In this document: positions 57,595 to 64,000 of the stretch, one piece after another
Layout of the letters: every line of letters starts with the position of its first letter
Numbering within the stretch: position 1 is the first letter of the stretch
Origin: Amarobacter sp964507025
GTDB taxonomy: Bacteria > Chloroflexota > Dehalococcoidia > Tepidiformales > Tepidiformaceae
Assembly: GCA_964507025.1 (NCBI GenBank)
Contig: CAZDOK010000008.1
Span: 62,001 to 126,000, forward strand
Direction of reading: 5' to 3'
Length of the DNA: 64,000 bases
The notes under the pieces: model-generated
Seen by the model: only the letters and a program-made list of their open reading frames with translations
What the model was told of the DNA's origin: nothing
Database searches by the model: none
Program-made: the position numbers and the translations under genes

Positions 57595-58911
57595 TCAGGC
57601 GATGGCGGCGTCGATCAGCTCCATGAGCGCGGGTTCGCCTGCTTCCTCGAAGCGGTATCGCGCGCGGACGACGGGCCTGGTGACGCCGGTGAGCGCGGCG
57701 AGGTCGAGCGGGGTACCCGAGACAACGACCTCGGCGGCCGACCTGTCGATCGTCTCGCGGAGGGCTGCGACCTGTTCGTCGTCGTAACCGACCGCGGGGA
57801 GGACCTTGCCGATGTGCGGGTACGCGGCGTAGACCTCCTGGATCGACGGCGCGGCGCTCTCGCGCGGGTCGACGATCTGCGCGCCCGATTCGAGGGCGGC
57901 GAAGTAGCCGGCGCCGTAGGGCATGCCGCCGTGCGTGATGGTCGGGCCATCGTCGACCACCAGGACGCGCCTGCCGCGGACAGCCCCGGGATCGTCGAGG
58001 CGGATAGGCAACGACCCAGGGATGATCCGGGCTCCCGGATTGAGCTGTCGCGCCATTCGCTCGGCCAGGGCGATCTGTTCGGGTGTGGCTGCGTTCACCT
58101 TGTTGATGACGATGACTTGAGACATGCGGAGCACGGCCTCACCCGGGTGGTAGGCATCGGCCTGTTCGGCTCGCAGCGTATCGAGCACGCCGACCTGGAG
58201 GTTGGCGTGGTAGAAGGGGAAGTCGTTGTTGCCGCCGTCCCAGACGATGACGTCCGATTCGGCCTCGGCGGCCTGCAGGATGTCGCCGTAGTCGACACCC
58301 GCGAAGACGACGAGTCCGGCGGCGACGTGGCCCTCGTATTCCTCGCGTTCCTCGGCGGTGCATTCGGCGGCGGCGATGTCGGCGCTGGAGGCGAAGCGCT
58401 GCACGCGCTGGCGTTCGAGGTCGCCGTAGGGCATGGGGTGGCGGACGAGGGCCACGCGCCTTCCGCGCTCGACCAACCGGCGGGCGATCCAGTGGGAGAT
58501 CGGCGACTTGCCCGAGCCGGTGCGGGCGGCGGTGACCGCCACGACGGGGATGGAGGCACGGAGCGACGTGCACTCGGGGCCGAGCAGCTCGAAGTCCGCC
58601 CCTGCCGCGAGCGCGCGCGAGGCCAGGTGCATCACGTGCTCGTGGCTCACATCGCTGTAGGCGAAGACGACGCGCTGGACACGGTGGGCAAGGCAGAGCG
58701 ACTCGAGCTCGGCTTCGTCTTCGATGGGGATGCCGACCGGGTAGAGCGGCCCGGAGAGCGCGGGCGGGTAACGGCGTTTCGCGATGCCGGGGATCTGGGT
58801 GGCGGTGAAGGCCACGACCTCGGTCGCAGGGTCGTCACGGTAGACGACGTTGAAGTTGTGGAAGTCGCGTCCCGCGGCCCCAAGGATGATGGTGCGGATC
58901 CTGGTGCTCAT
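57595..58911 (-). CDS. Cyclic 2,3-diphosphoglycerate synthetase-like GTPase/ATPase
   Basis: This 438-residue protein has an N-terminal Rossmann-like part (TIILGAAGRDFHNFNVVYRD) and a central P-loop ARTGSGKSPISH near 129-140, plus DVIVWDGGNNDFPFY, VIVINKVNAA (base recognition NKxx) and RVLVVDDGPTITHGGMPYGAG. This matches the family containing archaeal cyclic-2,3-DPG synthetase; most bacterial members have no known function. ATG 58911 overlaps the carbamate kinase stop by 4 bp, so they are translationally coupled, implying a joint role in acyl- or carbamoyl-phosphate chemistry (inference). Confidence 0.85.
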   Translation of the reverse strand: MSTRIRTIILGAAGRDFHNFNVVYRDDPATEVVAFTATQIPGIAKRRYPPALSGPLYPVGIPIEDEAELESLCLAHRVQRVVFAYSDVSHEHVMHLASRALAAGADFELLGPECTSLRASIPVVAVTAARTGSGKSPISHWIARRLVERGRRVALVRHPMPYGDLERQRVQRFASSADIAAAECTAEEREEYEGHVAAGLVVFAGVDYGDILQAAEAESDVIVWDGGNNDFPFYHANLQVGVLDTLRAEQADAYHPGEAVLRMSQVIVINKVNAATPEQIALAERMARQLNPGARIIPGSLPIRLDDPGAVRGRRVLVVDDGPTITHGGMPYGAGYFAALESGAQIVDPRESAAPSIQEVYAAYPHIGKVLPAVGYDDEQVAALRETIDRSAAEVVVSGTPLDLAALTGVTRPVVRARYRFEEAGEPALMELIDAAIA

Positions 58912-59846
58912 TCGTTGGCCTCCCAGAAGGTGATGCCCTGTTCCCATCGCGAGATGCGGGTACCCGTGGTTCCCGCAAGGATGGCGGATGCGGATTCGAG
59001 CGCGCCAATGGCGGCGAAGGCGCCCGTGCCTTCGGCGAAGCGGATCGCGGCTTCGACCTTCGGCGCCATGGAGCCGGGGGCGAACTCGTACTGCCCGATG
59101 ACCCCGGGCGTTGCCGCGCGGATGGTGCGGCTGGCGGGCTCGCCCCAGCGCTCGTGGACCGCAGGGACATCGGTCAGGAGGAGGAGCGCGTCGGCGTTCA
59201 GGCGCCTGGCGAGCAGCGAGGCAGTCAGGTCCTTATCGACGACTGCCTCGACGCCGGCGAGGCGCCCCGAGGCATCGCGAGCGACCGGCACGCCACCCCC
59301 GCCAGCGGAAATGGTGACCACGTTGGCGGCAAGGAGCGCGCGGATGGCATCGAGTTCGAGCACCTCGACCGGACCGGGCGAGGGGACGAGCCGCCGGCCG
59401 CGCTCGCCTTCGAACCCGAAAGTCCAGCCTTTGGCGGCGGCCAGGCGTGCGCATTCATCGCGCGCGTAGAAGGGCCCGATGGGCTTGGTGGGGTGCTGGA
59501 AGGCGGCGTCGTCGTGGTCAACGAGCACCTGGCCGAGGACGGTCGTGACCGGCCGGACAGCGAGCTCGTTGCGGAGGGCGAGCTCGAGCAGATAGCCGAC
59601 CATGCCCTGCGATTCGGCGCCGAGGACGTCGAGCGGGAAGGCGGGCGCGGCGCCGCTCGTGCCGCTTTCGAGCGCGAGCAGCCCGACCTGTGGCCCGTTG
59701 CCGTGGGTGATCACGAGCTGGTTGCCTCTGGCGAGGAGGGCGAGCGCGCGGCCAGCGCTCAGGGCGTTGCGGTGCTGCGCTTCGGGCGTGAGCGGTTCGC
59801 CGCGACGCAAGAGAGCGTTCCCGCCGACTGCTGCCACGATCAGCAC
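58908..59846 (-). CDS. arcC: Carbamate kinase
   Basis: This 312-residue amino-acid-kinase-fold enzyme interconverts ATP plus carbamate and ADP plus carbamoyl phosphate. It starts VLIVAAVGGNALLRRGEPL (Gly-rich nucleotide loop), with VITHGNGPQVGLL, VTISAGGGGVPV, VVDKDLTASLLA and GSMAPKVEAAIRF, all typical. GTG 59846 places the GGNAL motif at the normal position. No clear Shine-Dalgarno sequence precedes it; instead a 20-codon leader ORF with a perfect site overlaps the start. No arginine deiminase or ornithine carbamoyltransferase gene is in the window; its partner is the GTPase downstream. Confidence 0.93.
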   Translation of the reverse strand: MLIVAAVGGNALLRRGEPLTPEAQHRNALSAGRALALLARGNQLVITHGNGPQVGLLALESGTSGAAPAFPLDVLGAESQGMVGYLLELALRNELAVRPVTTVLGQVLVDHDDAAFQHPTKPIGPFYARDECARLAAAKGWTFGFEGERGRRLVPSPGPVEVLELDAIRALLAANVVTISAGGGGVPVARDASGRLAGVEAVVDKDLTASLLARRLNADALLLLTDVPAVHERWGEPASRTIRAATPGVIGQYEFAPGSMAPKVEAAIRFAEGTGAFAAIGALESASAILAGTTGTRISRWEQGITFWEANE

Positions 59847-59902
59847 GGCGGGGTCCCGGGGCCGGACTCGCTCCGGCGGGCCTCGGGAAGGTGAGCGATC
59901 AT
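59840..59902 (-). CDS. Leader ORF (20 aa) overlapping the carbamate kinase start
   Basis: ATG 59902 is preceded by AAAGGAGGT at good spacing and encodes MIAHLPEARRSESGPGTPPC before TGA at 59842-59840. That stop is 2 nt inside the carbamate kinase gene (GTG at 59846-59844). The strong site and overlap suggest that ribosomes ending here re-initiate on the kinase GTG. A frameshift error merging both frames is unlikely because the kinase N-terminus is complete without it. Confidence 0.45.
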   Translation of the reverse strand: MIAHLPEARRSESGPGTPPC

Positions 59903-59964
59903 GTCTGGGACCTCCTTTGCGATGCGGGAAACTGCTACCGCAAGCGCAGTTCGATGTGACCGGG

Positions 59965-60804
59965 CTAGGTGATGACGCGCGGGTAGAGCCGGGCCGCAAC
60001 GATGGTGAGGACCGCGGTGAAGCCGGCCAACACGGTGAGGTCGAAGCCAACTCCGAACTGGCTCTCTCCGCCCGCGGGCATCAGCGCGCGGAGCCCGTCG
60101 ACCGTGTAGGTCAGCGGATTGATGTGGGCGAGCACGCTCAGCCACCCGGGCATGAGAGAGATGGGGTAAATCGCGCTGCTGGCGAAAAAGAGCGGCATTG
60201 TCAGCAACTGGCCAATGCCCATGAACCGCTCCCGGGTGCGAACAATGCAGGCGATGATGAGTGAGAAGGTGGAGACCAATGCTGCCGCCAGCAGTATCAC
60301 TGCAGTCATCCCGGCGATAGCGGCCGGGTGCCAGTTCAGGTCTACACCCAGGATCGCGGCGAGGGCGTAGATGAAGCATGCCTGGATCAGCGAGCGAAGC
60401 CCGGCGGAGAGCGCCTTACCGAGCACGAGCGCGGCACGTGGAGTGGGACTGACCAGGAACTTGTGGACGATGCCGAGGTCCCGCTCCCAGATCACCGCGA
60501 TGCCGTAGAAGATGGCGCTGAACATCACGCTCTGGGCCAGAATCCCGGGCGCGAGGAACGCGCGGTAGGAGAGGTCGCCTGAGGGAATGGCCCTGGTGCG
60601 GGTGAGCACATCGCCAAACACGATGAGCCAGAGCGCGGGCTGAACTGCGCGCGTGAATACGTCCGTCGGGTCGTGGTGGAGCTTCCGGAGTTCCAGGCCG
60701 GCGATCGTGAGGGTTTTGTCGCAGAAGCTCCCCACGCCAGCGGTGAGCCGCGACGCCGCCTCAGCCCATCCGCCGGCCCGTGCTCCGTGTTCGCGAAACG
60801 TCAC
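59965..60804 (-). CDS. ABC-2 type permease (daunorubicin-resistance DrrB-like)
   Basis: This 279-residue protein has six membrane segments after an N-terminal amphipathic stretch (LELRKLHHDPTDVFTRAVQPALWLIVFG) and contains the ABC-2 motif FLVSPTPRAALVLGKAL with late LAHINPLTYTVDGLRALM. GTG 60804 has GGGAGG upstream and lies 44 bp inside the ATPase gene. It forms an exporter with that ATPase; the substrate is unknown. Confidence 0.9.
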   Translation of the reverse strand: MTFREHGARAGGWAEAASRLTAGVGSFCDKTLTIAGLELRKLHHDPTDVFTRAVQPALWLIVFGDVLTRTRAIPSGDLSYRAFLAPGILAQSVMFSAIFYGIAVIWERDLGIVHKFLVSPTPRAALVLGKALSAGLRSLIQACFIYALAAILGVDLNWHPAAIAGMTAVILLAAALVSTFSLIIACIVRTRERFMGIGQLLTMPLFFASSAIYPISLMPGWLSVLAHINPLTYTVDGLRALMPAGGESQFGVGFDLTVLAGFTAVLTIVAARLYPRVIT

Positions 60805-61558
60805 GGTAGTTGCCTCCCGATTCCAGCGTGTCGCCGGCGTAGTGGATGAACACGTCCTCGAGTGTTGCCCCGCCGCCGCCGATCGACCTTTTGAGCTCGG
60901 ATGGTGTTCCCAGGGCGGCGATCGCACCGTGGTGCATGATCGCGATCCGCTTGCACAGGCTGTCGGCCTCCTCCATGTAGTGCGTGGTGAGAATGACCGT
61001 CGTCTGGTAGCGCTGGCGCACGTCTTCCACGTGCTTCCAGACGGTTTCCCTGGCGATCGGGTCGAGTCCGAGGGTCGGTTCGTCGAGGAACAACACACGA
61101 GGATGGTGCAACATTGCCTGGGCGATCTCCAGGCGGCGGATCATCCCTCCGGAGTACTCGCGCACGAGCCGATCCGCCGCATCCTCGAGGTCGAGCAGGT
61201 GCAGGGCAGCCGCGACGCGTTGGCGGCGTTCGCGGCGAGGGACATCGTAGAGGCTGGCGAAGACGGCCAGGTTCTCGCGCCCTGAAAGCGTTCCGTCGAC
61301 CGAGATCAACTGCGGGACGTAGCCGATCACGCGTCGAACGCTCGCAGCCTGCCGCACGACATCGAAACCCGCGACCGAAGCGCGCCCCCCGGTGGGCCGA
61401 AGGAGCGTCGTGAGGATGCGAATGATCGTGGTCTTTCCGGCGCCGTTGGGCCCGAGCAGCCCGAACACCTCCCCCTCGTCCACCGAGAAGCTGACTCCGT
61501 CGACGGCGAGCATCCCCGCGAATTTCCGAGAGAGGTTTTCTGCCTGGACGATTCTCAC
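60761..61558 (-). CDS. ABC exporter ATPase (DrrA/NodI-like)
   Basis: This 265-residue ATPase has Walker A GLLGPNGAGKTT, Q-loop IGYVPQLISVD, signature YSGGMIRRLEIAQAM, Walker B VLFLDEPTLGLDP and switch His in LTTHYMEEAD. Its C-terminal tail (GGGGATLEDVFIHYAG) is typical of the DrrA group. GTG 61558 has TGGAGGA at 5-nt spacing; an in-frame GTG at 61630 would add 24 residues and overlap the CapA remnant stop. The two-gene exporter is complete. Confidence 0.93.
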   Translation of the reverse strand: MRIVQAENLSRKFAGMLAVDGVSFSVDEGEVFGLLGPNGAGKTTIIRILTTLLRPTGGRASVAGFDVVRQAASVRRVIGYVPQLISVDGTLSGRENLAVFASLYDVPRRERRQRVAAALHLLDLEDAADRLVREYSGGMIRRLEIAQAMLHHPRVLFLDEPTLGLDPIARETVWKHVEDVRQRYQTTVILTTHYMEEADSLCKRIAIMHHGAIAALGTPSELKRSIGGGGATLEDVFIHYAGDTLESGGNYRDVSRTRSTGRRMG

Positions 61559-61626
61559 CGGGTCCTCCAGACCTTGCGAGTGCCCCGGATCGGGCGCTGC
61601 CAAGGTAGCCTCGATGACACTGAGCT

Positions 61627-61839
61627 TCACACGGTCAAAGGTCTGTTGGTACGTGCCTTTCCGGTCCTGACCTCGGGCAGGGGGAAGTCGACCGGCTTCG
61701 GAATTGGCCCATGAACACGCTCTGCGAGTTCGACGTAGTCGAGGGCCGAATCGATCGCGGGTTCGTACAGGACGGGAGGCGAAGGTTCGGGGAGGACCTG
61801 GTCAACGCCTCGGCCTGTCATGACATCGCCGCAGAGCAA
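61627..61839 (-). pseudogene. capA (fragment): CapA-family remnant (5' end only)
   Basis: From a TTG at 61839 (AGGAGG 8 nt upstream) a 70-codon frame encodes LLCGDVMTGRGVDQVLPEP, then a SALDYVELAERVHGPIPKPVDF segment, which is the N-terminus of CapA/poly-gamma-glutamate-synthesis-like metallophosphatases, including the GDVM metal-binding motif. After PVDF (61684) similarity stops abruptly and an unrelated tail runs to a TGA that overlaps GTG 61630. The rest of the roughly 350-residue protein is absent, so this is a truncated gene. The remaining 272 bp to the next gene show nothing else clear. Confidence 0.7.
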
Positions 61840-62111
61840 GAGGCGGACCTCCTGGTCGCGACGATTGGTGCCGGCCGCGGCAAAGCCCGGGTCTGTGGGG
61901 TGGTTCACAGGGGCAGGGTCCCACGAGCCTGCCGAGTTGAGTATGGCCGCTGGAACCATATTGCGCGCCCTCCCGGTCCGCCTGCGGTGGAATGGTCCAA
62001 GCGACTCGCGCCGCTGAGCCGTGTGGCCCTCCCATGGCGAACCGGCGAGGCGGACAATGCACTCCGCCATCACCGGTTGGGGAGGGGCATGCCCCGGGCA
62101 AGGAGGGCCGA

Positions 62112-63386
62112 ATGAGGAGATATCGCGATCGGGAGGATGCCGGGCGGCAGCTCGCGGCGGCGCTCGCGGAACGCGGCTACGAGAACGCGGTCGTCCTCGG
62201 AATTCCCCGGGGTGGGCTGCCCGTGGCGGCGGAAGTGGCACGGGCGCTCCACGGCCAGCTCGGCGTGGTTGTCGCACGGAAGCTCCGCGCGCCAGCTCAG
62301 CCAGAGCTGGCAATCGGCGCCGTGACCGCCGACGGCTCGGCCTGGATAAACACGCAGCTGGCCCGGGATGCAGGGGCCGACGACCGCTACCTTGAGCGCG
62401 AGAGGGCGCACCAGGTGGCGGAGGCGAAACATCGCGAGGAGCTGTTCGATGGGCACCGGCGGCCTCCCGTCGAGGGGCGGGTGGTCATCATCGTGGATGA
62501 CGGACTGGCGACGGGCGCCACGGCGCGGGCCGCAGCCCGGTCGATGCGGGCCTCCGGCGCGGAGAAGGTGGTGCTGGCGATCCCCGTGGCTCCGCCGGAG
62601 TCGGTTCACGAGATTGCGGCCGAGGTCGACGAGGTGGTGTGTCCCCGGGTGGAGATGGACTTCTGGGCGATCGGCCAGTTCTACGACGAATTCCAGCAGG
62701 TTCCTGATGAGGAGGTGAAAGCCATCCTCGACCGGTTCGGGTCGGATGTGGAGACGCGTGAGGCACGGGTCCGCCGCGATGGCATCGAGCTTGCTGTGCG
62801 CCTTCGCCTGCCCGGCGGAAAGCCGCCACATGTGACCTTCGTGCACGGGCTGGGGAGTTCGAAGGACTCGCCGCGCAACGTGGTCATCGGCGAGCGGCTG
62901 GTGGACGAGGGTATTGCCGCATTGCTGTTCGACCTCAGCGGGCACGGCGAATCGGGCGGGCGGCCCGGCAGCATCGACCAGTACGTGGACGACCTCGTGG
63001 CGATCGAAAGCTGGTCCGGTTCGCAGACGGAACTCCGTGGCGGGCCGCACGCAGTTGCGGGTTCGAGCCTGGGCGCGGTTGTGGCGCTCCAGGGCGTGCT
63101 CCAGGGGCGGGTGACCGCGGATGCCCTTGTGCTCCGTTCCGCGCCGATCAGCGCGGAGGAGTATGGCGGGCTGACCGTGCCGGCGCTGCTGCTGGTCGGC
63201 TCGCACGACCCGCTGGTGGCCGACGCGCGCGAGGCGGCGCGGCGTTGCCCGGCGATCGACCTGCGCGTGGTGCAGGGGGCCGGGCACCTCTTCGAGGAGG
63301 AGGGCACGCTGGAAGAGGCGACCGCCATCACGGTGGAGTGGCTCGCGCGGACGCTCGGGGCCCTGGCGGCTGACGCCCGGCGGTGA
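62112..63386 (+). CDS. Phosphoribosyltransferase-alpha/beta-hydrolase fusion
   Basis: This 424-residue protein has an N-terminal PRTase domain (1-210) with a hood-like GIPRGGLPVAAEVA and the PRPP-binding loop VVIIVDDGLATGATARAA, and a C-terminal alpha/beta-hydrolase domain (about 220-424) with HGLGSSKDSPR (oxyanion), nucleophile elbow AGSSLGAV, SHDP Asp and GAGHLF His. Separate proteins with each domain are common; the fusion occurs in some high-GC bacteria. AGGAGGG precedes ATG 62112. It is followed 10 bp later by a PRPP synthetase gene, which may feed the PRTase. The real substrate is unknown. Confidence 0.9.
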   Translation: MRRYRDREDAGRQLAAALAERGYENAVVLGIPRGGLPVAAEVARALHGQLGVVVARKLRAPAQPELAIGAVTADGSAWINTQLARDAGADDRYLERERAHQVAEAKHREELFDGHRRPPVEGRVVIIVDDGLATGATARAAARSMRASGAEKVVLAIPVAPPESVHEIAAEVDEVVCPRVEMDFWAIGQFYDEFQQVPDEEVKAILDRFGSDVETREARVRRDGIELAVRLRLPGGKPPHVTFVHGLGSSKDSPRNVVIGERLVDEGIAALLFDLSGHGESGGRPGSIDQYVDDLVAIESWSGSQTELRGGPHAVAGSSLGAVVALQGVLQGRVTADALVLRSAPISAEEYGGLTVPALLLVGSHDPLVADAREAARRCPAIDLRVVQGAGHLFEEEGTLEEATAITVEWLARTLGALAADARR

Positions 63387-63396
63387 AGGAGGAACC

Positions 63397-64000
63397 ATGC
63401 TCGCGGTGATTGCTGGCGGTGCGCACCCGGTTCTCGCGGAGCAGATAGCCGCACAGCTCGGGATGGCGCTCCTGCCGGTCACGCTCTCGCGCTATCCCGA
63501 TGCCGAGGTGGTGCGCATCGATGCGAGCGTGCGCGGCGCGGATGTCTACCTGGTGCAGCCGACGCCGCCCCCGCCCGAGGGCCCGCTGGTCGAACTGCTG
63601 CTGCTGGCGGATGCAGCGCGCCGCGCCGGGGCCGCGCGGGTGACCGCCGTGGTGCCGTACCTGGGCTACAGCCGCCAGGACCGCCGCGCGGCCGGAGAGC
63701 GGACCGCCGTCGGGGCGCGAGTGGTCGCGCACATCCTTGATTCGGGGGCGATCGACCGGCTGGTGACGGTGGACCTGCACCAGCCGGCGGTCGAGGGTTT
63801 CTTCGACATGTCAGTCGAGCACCTGGAGGCGTTCCAGCTGCTGCTCCGCGCGCTGGGCGAGGTGGCCCCGGAAAGCACGATTGTGGCACCGGACCTGGGC
63901 GCCGCCCGGCTGGCCGACCGGTTCGCCGCTGCGCTCCACCTGCCGATGGTGGTGGTCCACAAGACCCGGCTTACGGGCGTGGACGTGGTCGCGACGCGGG
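63397..64000 (+). CDS. prs: Ribose-phosphate pyrophosphokinase, 3' end outside window
   Basis: The first 201 codons of a PRPP synthetase: RYPDAEVVRID (Prs N-domain), VVPYLGYSRQDRR (ATP-binding region), TVDLHQPAVEGFFD and VVHKTR, the catalytic-loop start. It makes PRPP from ribose 5-phosphate and ATP. GAAGGAGG lies 4 nt before ATG 63397. The sequence is somewhat divergent from housekeeping Prs (VQPTPPPPEGPLVELLLLADA), so it may be a paralogue serving the fused PRTase upstream (inference). It is cut by the window end. Confidence 0.92.
   Translation, partial: MLAVIAGGAHPVLAEQIAAQLGMALLPVTLSRYPDAEVVRIDASVRGADVYLVQPTPPPPEGPLVELLLLADAARRAGAARVTAVVPYLGYSRQDRRAAGERTAVGARVVAHILDSGAIDRLVTVDLHQPAVEGFFDMSVEHLEAFQLLLRALGEVAPESTIVAPDLGAARLADRFAAALHLPMVVVHKTRLTGVDVVATR

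Noticed and set aside
59847..60050. 68-codon upstream extension of carbamate kinase
   Set aside because: Arg/Pro/Ser-rich, unlike the family; the GTG at 59846 places the nucleotide loop at its normal position.

Overview
The window is about 64 kb of uniformly high-GC bacterial DNA. Leaderless-looking or GTG/TTG starts are common, genes are tightly overlapped, and many proteins carry Pro/Thr/Ala low-complexity stalks. The gene mix (TreXYZ trehalose route, glycerol-3-phosphate-type ABC transporter, luciferase-like monooxygenase, membrane H+-pyrophosphatase, many receptor Ser/Thr kinases and FHA proteins) suggests a member of the Chloroflexota or a related high-GC lineage. That placement is an inference from content; no rRNA is present.

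Layout. 1-6 kb: end of a TreX/GlgX debranching enzyme on +, converging on treZ and treY on -, for trehalose made from alpha-glucan. 6.1-8.1 kb: an OmpR/PhoB-type two-component pair on -. 8.2-15.4 kb: a tightly packed eight-gene + operon holding two radical SAM proteins, a DoxX-like protein, an acyl-CoA-dehydrogenase-fold protein without its catalytic Glu, a cytosolic PhnD-like protein, a DUF2064 transferase, a DUF2079 membrane protein and a GT2 transferase. It is divergent from the two-component genes, and 11-bp-spaced direct repeats lie between them. It ends inside an antisense tRNA-Arg gene. 15.5-17.3 kb: a NarL-type two-component pair. 17.5-19.8 kb: an MMPL exporter. 19.8-25.1 kb: a DUF2520 protein and a complete Ugp-like ABC importer. 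25.1-25.7 kb: a VapBC module with a clear operator. 25.9-29.4 kb: a DUF35/thiolase-fold pair (nucleophile Cys replaced by Ser), a flavin monooxygenase and a TetR regulator. 29.5-31.3 kb: a LolD/FtsX-type ABC pair.

31.4-52.3 kb is the most unusual part, a phospho-signalling island. It has three receptor Ser/Thr kinases, two of them in tandem and sharing an apparently perfect 1,006-bp DNA repeat while carrying different ectodomains. It also has an FHA membrane protein, a triple-FHA ABC exporter like mycobacterial Rv1747, an FHA-GAF-nucleotide cyclase whose start codon sits in a 14-bp perfect hairpin, a two-domain PPK2 phosphotransferase, two double-zinc-ribbon membrane proteins with long repeats, an FtsX-type permease without an ATPase, and a secreted trypsin-like protease. 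I infer that the kinases phosphorylate Thr residues read by the FHA partners, linking the cell surface to export and cyclic-nucleotide output.

52.3-64 kb: an unknown membrane protein, citrate synthase, a membrane H+-pyrophosphatase with an added roughly 95-residue loop, a small conserved protein, a possible new small + strand transcription unit, a cyclic-2,3-diphosphoglycerate-synthetase-like GTPase coupled to carbamate kinase (with a leader ORF), an ABC-2 exporter next to a CapA remnant, a phosphoribosyltransferase/hydrolase fusion, and the start of a PRPP synthetase gene cut by the window end.
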